The notes under the pieces were generated by a model. That model was not told the origin of the DNA. It made no database searches and worked only from the letters and a program-made list of their open reading frames with translations. Positions 36,253 through 48,379 of a stretch of DNA of 64,000 bases are shown here, one piece after another. Within the stretch, counting starts at the first letter, position 1, and every line of letters starts with the position of its first letter. The position numbers were made by a program, and so were the translations under genes. The stretch spans positions 199,136 to 263,135 of the forward strand of contig NW_003101662.1 of the NCBI RefSeq assembly GCF_000003855.2. The letters run 5' to 3'. The stretch comes from Blastomyces gilchristii SLH14081 (taxonomy: Eukaryota > Ascomycota > Eurotiomycetes > Onygenales > Ajellomycetaceae).

Positions 36253-36562
36253 TGTAAGAGGTCTATGCTGAATAGATCAGTATTATATTAATAGGTCTTA
36301 TATAACAAAGAGAAAAATGTTAGAGAAGAAAAAGAAAGAGAAAGTGTGAGAATCAGTGATTGAAGTGGATATTTATACACATATGTGATGGTGTATGCAG
36401 TGGAGCTTCAGGGCGGAAGAATCTATACACATTTATGGTGGCCGAGGATCGGCGATCGAGAATGGCCGAGAATCGGAGCATACGTGTTCGAGAATGGAGC
36501 GGTTGGAATCTGTGAAGTGTAACGGAATAGTCTATATGATTGATCGGGCGCAGCCCGCCACA
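36253..36562 (-). repeat. G1-B 5' LTR (310 bp)
   Basis: The outer (right) ~150 bp keep the ancestral sequence (GGTGGCCGAGGATCGGCG, GGGCGCAGCCCGCCACA). The inner (left) side is converted (TCTATGCTGAATAGATCAG). It is the mirror image of its partner at 29948-30257. Confidence 0.96.
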
Positions 36563-39500
36563 TAACTGAATCACATCACAGATAAAGATATAAGTCAAAT
36601 TCTTTAACTTCAAATTCTTATAAGTGAGTATAAAGTGTGTTATCTTGATAAAGTAATCTACTATTATCAGCACACTATCAAAGCAGATATTATATATGTT
36701 CTTACTTTCAGAGAGACTTATAAGAGTGTTCATTTCTAGCTATTCTCAAGGTTTTTATAAGATGAGTAGAGAAGTAAGTTCTTTATATAATTTAAATCCC
36801 ACTACTCATGAACTCTGATAAATAGTATAAGAATTCACTATTTTCTTCATAAGTTCTTATATCTTTAATCAGAAGTATTTTCTTATAAGCAACTTATAAG
36901 TTCTAGTATCTGTAAAATGACTTACTAGAGAAGAGTTATAATATCTTTTAATAAGTTCTATATATAGAAATTTATTTATAGATATATAAATCTGACTCTC
37001 TCTTTATAAGAGATTATTTAAGTCTCTTCAATTCTTTATTTCTGCAGTATTAATTCCTGCTATAAGTAGTTTCTAAATATACTGAGTATATTTATTCTTC
37101 AGTTACAGTTCAGACAATCTGAATAGAAGGTTTTATAAAGACTTATACTCTGTTTCTTCTTATATTAAGTCTTCTACAGTACTTCTCAAACTCTGTAAAC
37201 TCTTTAGATTATAAATACTCTCTTCAAGAATTCTTACAGAGATTCTCAGAGTGTTAACTCTCAGTGTTATAGAGAGTAGTTATACAGACTTCTTCTCTCT
37301 CTTCTCTCTCTTCTCTTATAAGAAATTGAGAAACTCTTCAGTTAATCTCTTTATAATACTCAGTCTGAGTATCTTATAAAGCTTTTCTGTCTTCTCTAGT
37401 CTCTTTATATCTGTTGCTCTGATCTTCATAATATAGTCAGATCTGTGAGAGAGTTTATTCACTGAGTTCTTAGTTCTCTTGATATACTCTATCTTGAATC
37501 AGAATTTACTCAGTCTCTGAGCTCAGTGAATCTGCTCTGTAAGAGTTTCTTAATTAAAATAAACTATTATAAGCTATTATAATCAGTTCTAACAGTAATC
37601 ACTGTTATAAGACTCTTAAAGTAGTGATATTAGTAATGAAAGAATTTCACTATTATAAGAAGTTTCTAATTATAAATGCTATAGTTAATCTTCACAGATT
37701 ATATCTTTCATAAGAAAAAGATTACTGAAACTCAGTTCTTACTTAACTATAGCTATAAAACTATTTCTGAAATTGTAAAGAAGAAGACATCTATCTTTAA
37801 TCTGATTAAAAGTAAGAGATTAAAGTGAAATAGTATTACTATGTCTATAAATATCTATTTTAATCTTATAAAGACTCTGTGAGCTTCTGAGATAAGAAAG
37901 TTCTCACAGCTCTTTCTTCTCAACAATCTTTGTACTCTTCATTTATAAAATAACTTCTTCTTATTTTCACTCTTCAGAATGTCTGTAAGAGCTAAGAAAA
38001 TTCATATAAATATAAAGATAAATTATCTATAGAAATTCACAAAGCTCAGAAAGATCTGAATCTTATAAATACTAGTTAGCTTTAGTTATAATAGAATAGT
38101 CTTAACTTATAAAGATTTTATCTGAATACTATCTACAGTAATTATATATTCTAGAAAATTAATCTGATGAATACTGATGTTATACTTTATAAACTTAATA
38201 TATAGTTCTATCTCATCTAAGATCTTTAACATAGTTTATATATACTCAGTATGTTCTTTCTTCTTTATAGTGTATATCATCACATCATTCAGATATATTA
38301 TTATAAAGATATTCAGATATATATAAAGTATTTTATTAATAAAAGACTGAAATGCTGTGAGAATATTAGTCAAATTAAAAGATATTACTAGATATTCAAA
38401 TAATCTCAGTGCAGTGCTAAAGACAGTCTTTTATTCATTTTCAGATTATATTCACAGCTGTGTATATACATTAATTATATTTAATTATGTGAATATAACA
38501 GCTTCTATAAAACAGTTAATTACATTCTTGATTAGAGACAGAGAATAGTAACTCTTTATAGTCTTGAAGTTCAGATTATAGTAGTTTATATATAATCTAA
38601 GATCTTCATTCTTCTTCTTTATAAATATCACAGAGATTTTCACAGAGATCTGTGAAGATTGAATAAAGTTATTCTTCAGATTCTTCTTTATATAAGTCTG
38701 TAAGATCTCTGTCTTATAATAAAAGAGCTTATAGATTAATTCTTAGAAGAGTTTCTACTCTTCTATTAAATCTATTATCAGATTCTTCTTATAGTGAGAT
38801 AGAAGCTCAGCTATCTTAACTGAACTGAATATCTCTATAAGATTCTGATATGTCTCTGATATCTGAAGCTTAGTTTTCATAATTATGAAGTTCTTAAATA
38901 TTTACAAAGTTATTATATAGATGAGCTTGTCTTCTCTAATCAACTCTATAGTATCAACTGATTCTATCTTTCTAAGTAAGTCTATCAACACTGATCAGAA
39001 GTATAAACCTGACTTACAGACAGCTATATACAGATTATATCTTTGAAGTTATATAAGTCTCAAGTATATGTTATCTGTAATATCTGTAATAATTACAGTT
39101 TCTACAAATCTTCTTCAGATTTTAGAGAGATCTTGTAATTTAAAGATAACTCTTATAAGTCTCTCAGCTCTCAGATCTGAGTTCTCACACTCTGCTTATT
39201 ATAAGAGCAGATTCTCAGTTTTCATTACTTAGCTTATTCACTTTGTGAGCTTTAATAGATAACAGCTTCTTCATCTTTCATATTATATAGCTGAGCTTGT
39301 AAGTCAATTTCAAATACAAACTTATAAAAGCTTTTATAGATTGTGATTCAGTAGTTAATCTTAAGTAATTACAGCTTAAGAAAGTTTCTTTTCAGTTTGT
39401 AGATATCTCTGAAGATTATGTCTAGAGACTCAGTTCAGAGATATTTACAGACAGTAAGTATTTCTTGTTGAAAAATAGCTTAATTTTATAAGATATACTC

Positions 39501-39700
39501 AAGAATGTTCTTTACTAAGATTGATTTATTTATCAGTTTAAAGAATTTCTCTATTACAGATGCAGAGAATGATGTTCTATAAGTAATTAATAAGTTCTCT
39601 GAAACTTCTTTTATAGAGGTTATTTATGATTTAGATGACTACTTCTGAGTATCTATAGTAGAGTTCATAGAGATTGAAGCATGTGAGTTTCTAGTTCTTT
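36563..39700 (-). pseudogene. G2-B gag and pol (to integrase), remnant
   Basis: The minus-strand match to G2-A 6870-10870 includes gag (about 38600-39700), RT (about 38330-38850), RNase H and the first half of integrase (36563-37030). The RT region still reads like that of G2-A but has TGA, TAA and TAG stops. It contains no insertion besides G1-B at its left edge. Confidence 0.78.
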
Positions 39701-39739
39701 CAGTTATAATAAGTGATTGCTGACTGACAAAGCTTGAAA

Positions 39740-39996
39740 TGTAGAAATAAGTGCTTACAGACAATTATTCAGGTGTTTGCAGCTTGATATAATATATACT
39801 GTTAACTACTAGAAGTATTCATAATAGAAAGATAAAATGTAGAGATTAATATATAATAGTAGTTAAGCTGAGTTATAAATAGTAGTCGCGAACTTCAGTC
39901 TATATAGTTGTGTGTAGCCAAGGGCTGCTAACTCTAATGATTACGTGAGAGATAGAAATAAAGGTAAAGAATCTGTAAGAAGCGGAATTTCTTACA
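39740..39996 (-). repeat. G2-B 5' LTR
   Basis: The right (outer) side keeps GTCGCGAAC, AGCCAAGGGC and AGAAGCGG. The inner side is converted and its first bases read TGTAGAAA. Confidence 0.93.
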
Positions 39997-41733
39997 ATCT
40001 CTGATAGTTAGTATTATAGTAGTCTCAGACTAATTTAATATATAAGTCTCATTTCTTCTCTATTCAATCTTGAGAAGTGTAAATATTAACTTAATAAAAG
40101 AGATCTAGTAGAGCTGCTACAGTATAGTACTCTGTAAAAGATTATTCAGTTTTACTGTAATAATATACTAGTTTATTTCTTACAGCAATAATAGTCTGCA
40201 CTATAGTATTATTTCAGACTGAATTTCTTTTTAAGTGATTTAACTGCTTCTTAAGATGAGTAAATAAACTGTTATACACTTATCAGACTGACTGCAGCAT
40301 TAATGTATAAGTGATTGAGACTGTCTTCATTATCTTATAAAACTGAAATAGTAAATTAATTATATATTTTAACTGAGTTTACTTCATATCAGAAAGTTTC
40401 AATGTCTGAATCTTTTCTTAATCAGAGTATTACACTCAATAATCAATTATTTAATATAATTAAAAAGTCTGAATAGTTATCTTATATATTAAACTTCACT
40501 GTGTTCTAATATTTTGTATTATATTCAGTGATGTAACTGATTTATTTATTTATTAAATATTATAAAATCATTATTATTATTTAGAGAAGATATAAATTAT
40601 ATTATCAATGTTTTAAATCTGTGATATTTAAATTATTAGTTAATCTATTCAAAATTAATAGTAGTATTATTAAAAAGTATTATTAAAAAACAATATTAAA
40701 AAGTATTATTAAAAAATATTATCTTTTATAAAGTGAATATAAAAGTTACTTAAGTAATCACTTTTATCTCATTCTCATTTCAAGAATTAGTTATCTTGTT
40801 ATTTATTATCTTAATATTAAGATTCTTTATCAGTATTTGTATTACAAGTTGAATCACATGAGTAATACAGAGAATATAACCTTGTTTATCATTTCAGAAA
40901 TACAAAGCTAATTTTTACTTTAAGCTCTTCACTATAGTATAGTTATTCACAGCATTATCAGTTATAATTATAAGAAGACTGAGACTAATATCTTAATAGT
41001 TATTTTTAATCACTGTTATTAATATCTCTGTTATATAATTCTCAGTATAACTACTAATCAATGATTCAAATTCAATTAATATCTTTTAATAAGTTCAGTT
41101 CTTATTGATATAATAACATGTAACTCTTATAAATATAAGATTGTTTATACTAGTTTATACATTCACTGTAAGAGACACTCTTTAATAATTCTTCAACTCT
41201 GATTTTAGATGCTGTATATTAACTTTATAATATGTCTTGAAATTGAACTGAAGACATGATTAATGTGAAATATAAAGATTTGAATTAAGTATTTAAAGAA
41301 GTGTTCAGAATTCAGAGTTTTTAATTAATTGAAGAGAAAGATTCAGAGATATATATATATAAAGTAATTATTCACAGAAGTTATCAGATGAGAGTTTTGA
41401 AATATAATTATTTTTACATAATTTTCTTCAAATTAGAAAGTTAGTGTTATTAAAAATTATTATCTAATAGAGTAACTTATCAGCTCAGTAGTAATTTTCT
41501 GATTATTTTTCTTTTATTATCTGTATTCTGATAACTTCAGATGTTAGAAAATTTCATCAGAGTTATAATCAGTTTATAATAAATGTTTCTAAATAAAGTT
41601 GCAGTAATTATAATAGAGAGATAACTCTTTAGTAATCTGTAATATAATCTATTAATAATTATTTCATAGTTCATCTCAATATTTATATTGAGTTTTTTAT
41701 AAATTTCATGACCTGAAATCAGATGTGAAGAAT
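39997..41733 (-). pseudogene. hAT-A transposase, core remnant
   Basis: This is the reverse-strand match to hAT-B 54670-56400. It includes the region of the TDNAANN motif (about 40960) and the following hAT core (about 40860). Many stops. It is cut on the left by G2-B and on the right by G3. Confidence 0.8.
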
Positions 41734-41900
41734 TGTGATTCAAAGGTTTCTTGAGTCAGTGTATGATTACAGGCGTACGCCGGCTTCTTATATACTGTAC
41801 ACTATATTAATTGATGACTGCTATGACCTCTTTACATTCATAAGCAAGTTCAGAAGCAGCTGTGTTATTATCTGACAGTTGTACATTCTTTCAAATCACA
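41734..41900 (-). repeat. G3 3' LTR
   Basis: The outer (left) part keeps AGGCGTACGCCGGC. The inner part is converted (GATGACTGCTATGACC, AAGCAGCTGTG). Confidence 0.94.
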
Positions 41901-42207
41901 TTCTCTCTCACCAGATTCAGTCATGCTCATGTGATCATGACATACACTCTAGCTTCATGCAGATTAGTGTGTCACTAGTGTTCATAATAGTATAGTCTAT
42001 CTCTGATTCAGTTAGTATTCTGTGTACACTCTTACAAAGAAACTTTTACTATATTATATCACTCATTCACTAACTTTTTTCATTCTTCAATCATCTTCTT
42101 CATCATTATCATCATCAAATGTTATCATCTCATTCAAGATTTCTATCTCTTCTTCTATTCAACTCTTTCTATCTGTTTATCTATCACATTATACATGTTT
42201 CTGACAA

Positions 42208-43877
42208 TGGCTTCTCATTTTCATAATAAGTATTATCATAGTGCTCATATCAGGCAGTTTATTAGCAGTAAGTGTAATATGTTGTGAAACATGATCAGAA
42301 CTTGTTTATCTTCTAACAATTGTCAGAATATATTATTATAAATGACATATCTTCTTCATCTTCTTATATATTCTCAATCATTTTTCTTCTCAGCAGGCTT
42401 CTGATTGTGTTTTCTAGCACGATTTTGTATGAATACAGATGCTGATGTTTGTTTTTATTCACATAGAATCTTCACATGTTGACAGATCTGCATCTGCTGA
42501 TGATAGTAAACACTTCAATATTGAATCATTGATTGAAAACTTGAAGAATGAGATAATGAAGAAATTGTCTGTGTCATGTGTGACTGAGTCTTCTGTGTCT
42601 CTCTCTGTTCTCTCTGTTTCTTTCTCTGCCACTCTCTCTCAATCTCTTACATCTGTCTCTGTGTCTGGTTCTCTCACTCCTGCTACCTCTGTTCTCATGA
42701 TCTCTACTTCTGCTACTCCTGCTCTCGCTGCTGCCTTCATTACTAGCTCTTCTCATTTCAAGAAGATATTGCATAGGCTCAGTGAATTACATTTCTCAGT
42801 GTGTATACTTCTGCTCTTTTTGCTGACCTCTAGAATGATTTATTATATGAAGATAATGTATGACACAACTATCTAGAGCTCAGTTATGAACACTGATTAT
42901 TACATTTGTTTTAAATATTTGTGATAAGATAATCATTTATTTATATCAGAGAATCATCTCTCTTCTCAACAGTGTTAAGATTGTAAGTCTTTTTCTTTTT
43001 CATCTTTTCTTTCTAACACTGATTTTTCTGTTCTTAGAAGAAATTGTTATGAGTTTTATTATACACAAAGTTATGATATTCACAGATACTAAGAAACTTT
43101 TTACAACTGTAAAGTTCAATATCACAGAGATATTCACTCTGATGAATTTCTTTGAGATAATAGATCTGTATCAGTCTATTCTCTAGCATCTGTTATTCAA
43201 CTTCATAATACAGGTAAAAGATATCTATGTTTTCAGAAACAGAAATGCAGATATTGTACTCTTTTATATCTGTGAGAATGAGACTTATATGCCTTGTCTG
43301 AGATATTATTATGAAAATGAGCTGTTCACATACTGTATTCTGCTTTCTGTATTTCTTTATGTCTCTCTCTCTCTTTCTGAGAAGCCTTATGCATGTTGTA
43401 ATTATGTGTATAATTCTAAGATTAGTGAGTGTTTATTCAGTAATTGTTATTCCTGCTTTTATACTTTTTATATACTAATAATAGTTCTTAGTTACTTCAG
43501 TGTCAGAGATCATTTTAATCAAAGATAATAATATCACTGAGACTACTCTCTCTTACTCTTAAGCTTCTCTTATCACTTTCTCTTTCTTCTCTGCAGAGAA
43601 GGTTGTGCACATATCAGATTATAAGTGTTCAGTCTTAGATAACTTCTGTCATTGTTTATTCAGTTCTGTATCTTCTTCTTCTTTCATTTCTTTTATCTTC
43701 ACTCTCTCTGTTCTGACTTCTGATTCTGTAAGTTCTATGCTCTTCTTCAATTTTTCTACATGTATGTGTATGCATTTCTATATTGACATTTCAGTCAATC
43801 TTGTAATAAATGATATTAATGTTGTATACAGAGCAGTAGAGAAATCAGAGATATGTACAGTATTATTACAAGAGTGA
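42208..43877 (+). pseudogene. Intron-bearing Cys-rich gene on the antisense strand of G3, unknown
   Basis: A plus-strand gene lies between the G3 pol end and its 3' LTR. A first exon may start MASHFHNKYYHSAHIRQF (42208). A 40-nt intron (42427-42466, GTATGA...CATAG) leads to an exon (42467-42876) with FNIESLIENLKNEIMKKLS followed by a Ser/Thr/Ala/Val-rich stretch. A canonical 55-nt intron (42983-43037: GTAAGT, branch CTAAC, TTAG) follows. Later frames are Cys-rich, with YICENETYMPCLR and YACCNYVYNSKISECLF. An open piece at 43605-43877 ends it. Family not recognised. Introns of this quality on the strand opposite pol argue for a captured or element-borne gene that was once expressed. Confidence 0.5.
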
Positions 43878-44149
43878 CTTATGATACTTGAATTTCTTAC
43901 AGATCTTGAGTTTTGAGATTTTCTTTGTTTTTAGCATTTTTCAGATGATGTGATGTTGGAAATAGAATAAATATATGACATATGAAAATGAATAAGATGT
44001 GTATAATAATATTTGTCTTTTACAGCTGACTCTTACAGTTAATAATCAATTCATTATCTTCTTTCTTTTCTTACACTTTTTCTTTGTCTGCTAGTCACTA
44101 CTCTTACATGATCTCTATATAATATAGTGTTCAGTGACTAGATTCAGCA

Positions 44150-47100
44150 GCTTTCATCTTTTATAATTCTGTCTTATACATTATACTGTGTCTCTTCGCT
44201 CACTCAGATCACTACAGTGAACAGCTCATTAAAACTAATCTCACTCAATCTCTGAGTGTCTTCAGAGATCAAGATAGCTTAGTCTCATATATCTGTGAAT
44301 GTTTCAGATAATTCATTCTCTGTTGTCTCTGTAATTGAATTAATGTAAACAGTTAAATTCAACTCTGAATTTCTTTTTCTTCTATAATCTGACTTATATA
44401 CAAGTCTGCTGCTCTGAGACTACTCTTTATTATATTACACTCACTGTCTGCAGTGTGTTATTGTATGATTAACTACAGTCTCATTACTTATTGAAGTATG
44501 ATATTTATCTGATTTCTTCATTTCTTCTCATTCTTTTCTTATAATCATGAAAAGATCAGAATAAGTGAGATTATCTGATTCATAAGCATCTATGATTTCT
44601 CTTACTTTATAAGACTTTTTAATTATAAGCTTCTTCTTTTTCAATACTGATGATAGTGCTGTGAATAATTATAATTCACTCAGGTCTTACATCTTCATTT
44701 TTATAAGATATGAATCATTTATCAAGTTATATAAGATCTGTCTCTCTGATTCTTTCAATGTGTATATTCTCAGAGAATGTGATTTGAGTATTTTATATAG
44801 CTCAAATCATCTAGATTGAAACTTCTCAGAACTCTCATTATGTATAAGAACTCATGTTTTCATCTTGAGACTTAATTTCTTAACTAGTGAGTCTCATATT
44901 CTTTTCAATTGAATTGCTTGATTCAGGAGTAACTTGTTAGCTTTTGTATATATGTGACTGATCTCTTTCAATCTTGGTTTCACATCTGTGACTGTTGTGT
45001 CTGCAACTGCTGTTTTCTCTCTCATCTCTTTTAAAACATTCTCTGAATTGCACAGATGCAATTCATACAACAGATAGAATAATGAACACTTGAAGACTGC
45101 ATACTGCTGAATTCATGTGACTAATAGTATCTGATCAAGATATTCATCTTATAATTATATTAACTTACTCACTAGATATTTCATCAGCATGTTATCTAAG
45201 ATTTCATTTAAGTGTTTCATCTTTCTGTTTATTTATGAATGATATGATGTTGTTCTACAATATCTTGTCTATAACTGGCTCATGAAATGTCTCACTGCTT
45301 CTTCTATGAGATTCACACTGTTATCAGTTAGAATCTTGTGTGATATTTCATAGTTAATATAGATCTTATCATGTAGAAACTTTACTATCATCTTCTTTAT
45401 TATCTCTGAAACTGCTTTTACAACTGATCAGTCAGTAGTGTAATTAATAGCAGTAATTATTCATTGATTTTCATTTGACATTCATAGTAGTATGTCTATG
45501 AGATTCATCTCTCATTATTTAAACAGTTGTATCATACATTTCATCTGATGTTATACTTTCTCATATTCTAATCCTTTCTTAGATTCTTTTATGACCTAGC
45601 AATTCAAGCACTCATGAGTGTATATCTGAATGTTCTTAGCCATGTTTAATCAGTATACTCTTGATTTGAGTATACTTATGAGTTCAGAGCTTTCTGAGTA
45701 ACTGAATTCCTTGTGCATATAAGTCATGAAGTTGTGTCTAAATAAATATTCTAGATAGAGAGCTTTCATGTATTCTAGATCATGATAAAGTATAACATCA
45801 TTTTTCAATTTTCTCAGTTTGAAGTTTGAAAGCATCTTTTCTATTACTTTTGTAAGATGTTTGTCATCTGATATCTTGCTATTTTTCAAGTAAGAGATCA
45901 TTGTGTTCACTCATTCTGATTTCTTGCATCTTCTCAGTATATTTAATATGAACTTTTCTTATATCTGATTTGCAGAATTCTTACTTATAAAATCAGATCT
46001 ATAACTGATTGTATCAGATATCACAGTATTTAATCTCTTTCAGTATTTAATATTAAGATTGTACACTTGAAACTCTGAGATTCAATGTACTAAGTATTTG
46101 AAAGATTTTATTATTAATTATAGATAGATAAGGCTTTTGTAATCTGTAATTACTGTTATTATATACTCATTATTGATATATTTCTTTCATAACATCAGTA
46201 TATACTTGATCACTAGCAATTTCTTTTCATATACTGAGTAATTGAGCTCAGTGTCTGATAGTTTTCTATTATCATATATCACTGAGTGTAGCTTGTCATT
46301 CTTGCTCATCTGTAGAAAAGTGTCTCTGATAGTCTATTTAAATGCATTCATCTCAATATAGAAAGATTTATTGTAATCTGATTGAATAAGCACTGAGAAT
46401 ATTGTTACACATTCTCTCAGTGTGAGAAAAGCCTCTTCATATACAGTATTTCAGATAATTGAATGAAACTTCTTCTTTCACAGATTTATATTCATTTCTC
46501 TTAAGAGATCTGAGAGTGATGTAGATATTTATATGAAATCCTTGATGAATCTACAGTAATATAAGATTAACTCAAGAAACTGTTGTATATAATATACATT
46601 TCTCAGTCACAGTTAATTTACTATAATATTCAATTTCTCTGAAATGAGGTATATACAGTCATCACTTACTATATATTCTATGAACTTCAACTCTTCTGTT
46701 TCAAACACATACTTTGTTAATTTAATATAGAGCTTATACTCTGTCAGAGTTATAAGCACTTCATTGAGATGCTTCAGATATTCATTGTATAAGTTTGAAA
46801 AGACTAGAATATTATTGAGATATATGAGATATAAGGTTTCATTCTGTTTATAAAGAATTATATTCATCATTATTTGAAAGATAACAGATGTATTTATCAG
46901 ATTGAATAATATTATCAGAAATTCACACTTTCTTCATTACATATTAAACACAGTTCACAGGACTGACAGTTCACTCACACAGATCTGTCAGTATTAGACT
47001 GGCCGCTGAGACCATGAATTTCATGTTTGGTCTCATTTGGTCTGGTCTCATACATTTCTTGGCGTGAATCCCGCTGGGACTGGCTATCAAAAAAACATGT

Positions 47101-48300
47101 AAAGTGACTATATATCAGATCTTAAAATGGAACCATGACTTGAAAAAAATGAGAAAGTGATCTCATTTGATTCTATTTAGTCTCATTCTTAGCATAAAGT
47201 TACTATTTTTAGACATTTTAAGGTTTTTTTAGACTATTTTTAATTTTTTAAAAAGTAATGCTTTTTGATAATACTCAAATGAGATTTAAAGTCATTTAAA
47301 GCAATAAAAATAATTTAAATTGAGAAGTGAAAATCATGGTCTCATTTGGAAAATGTGACAAGAGTAGACAGTAAGTCTCACTGAGACAGTATGAGACTAC
47401 TATCTAATGTTAAAACTGTGTAATGGGATCAGTCGAATTGGTAATGAGACTATCAAAAAATCTGGTCCTGGTCTCAGACACGGTCACATGGTCAGTCTAG
47501 TCAGTATTCTGAGAGAAGATTGATCTTTAATAGATATCAGGCATTTTTAACTGTATTCAACTGTTATTGAATCTGTGACAGTGAATATTCATTTTTAATT
47601 GTAAACTTGTTAAGTGCTTAATAATTGATACACATTCACCACTTCTCATCTGTCTTTTTCACAAATAGAACTGGGAAGCCTCATGCACTTGATGAGAATT
47701 GTATGAGATCATATTCTAGAAGGTTTGTGATCTGATGCTTCTGTTCTTTGAGATGTGTTTGTGACAGAGGGTACATATTGTGGTTGACTGGTTTCACGTC
47801 CTCTGTGTCAATCTCATGTACAAATCCTCATTCTGGCGGCAATTCCAGTGGAAGATCTGTTCAGAAGACCTTCTCATGCTTCTTCAGAAGCTTCTTCATA
47901 TGCTTGTCCTCCTGCATATTCTTTATCTTGGTTTTCTCTGCTTCTGAGTCCTGTATGACATACAGGATGCTTTCGGATGAGGTCTTGCGAATCATTCTCT
48001 TTGCTTGTTAGTGCATAAGCAGATTTAACCCTTCTATACCAGGGGCGTGAAATGTCTCGTATTCCACGTTCTGCAGCTCTCGCGCTCAAATATAGCAAGA
48101 TCATTCTCTGAAGTGCAAGAGAACTCTTACTCTTGCAGGTGATATCAAATATTGATTATCAGGCAATCTTATGTGTCAAGGATTCTTTACTCAGTGAATC
48201 TCTTTCAGTCTTTGAATTATGTGATTATCAATATATTGTGTAGAAGCTTCTGTGTCTACTAACACTTTTATAGCCACCTCTCAATTCTTATTCAAGTGAT
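44150..48300 (-). pseudogene. G3 pol (RT, RNase H, integrase)
   Basis: RT begins near 47830 with HEIDTEDVKPVNHNMYPLS, LKEQKHQITNLLEY and FPVLFVKKTDEKW, a classic Ty3/gypsy start. It is split by MITE-4. It resumes with LIYLNNILVFSNLYNEYLKH (46800; DD changed to NN). The integrase zinc region (HKEFSYSESSEL...HECLNC, about 45730-45610) and core (AINYTTD, ILTDNSVNLIEEAVRHF, YHS-IN-KMKHLNEIL) follow to about 45180. The polyprotein continues to about 44150. The 47750-48100 part is the least mutated. Confidence 0.88.
46995..47499 (+). mobile_element. MITE-4 (hAT-type, 505 bp)
   Basis: TAGACTGGCCG...GGTCAGTCTA with a perfect 8-bp duplication GTCAGTAT (46987-46994 and 47500-47507). It interrupts the G3 RT. 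Confidence 0.97.
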
Positions 48301-48379
48301 CTTTATATATTAACATTTCAGGTCTCAAGACATTGAGATGAGTATCTGCTTCATCATTCTCACTCATACCTCATTCAGA

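Larger units (their letters stand above)
29948..36562 (-). mobile_element. Ty3/gypsy retrotransposon G1-B, structurally complete
   Basis: It has two 310-bp LTRs (29948-30257 and 36253-36562) with ends TGTAAGAG and CATCACA/CCGCCACA on the plus strand. A perfect 5-bp duplication TAACT flanks it (29943-29947 and 36563-36567). It is inserted in the integrase region of G2-B. It contains MITE-3 and SINE-1. The gene order on the minus strand is the same as in G1-A. Confidence 0.97.
26432..39996 (-). mobile_element. Ty3/gypsy retrotransposon G2-B, split by G1-B
   Basis: The LTRs at 26432-26688 and 39740-39996 (257 bp each) are reverse copies of the G2-A LTRs. The target duplication ATCTC is at 26427-26431 and 39997-40001. 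It lies in hAT-A, and hAT-B shows the intact site TTCAAATCTCTGATAG (as reverse complement) near 56400. MITE-2 and the whole of G1-B are inserted in it. Confidence 0.95.

Noticed and set aside
42574..42774. Arg/Ser/Glu-rich minus-strand frame resembling an SR protein
   Set aside because: It is the complement of the Ser/Val-rich exon of the antisense gene. The bias comes from CTCT repeats.
47748..48104. Short frames on both strands near the G3 RT start
   Set aside because: They are out-of-frame shadows. The true minus-strand frame here reads EAEKTKIKNMQEDKHMKKLL and leads into the RT.
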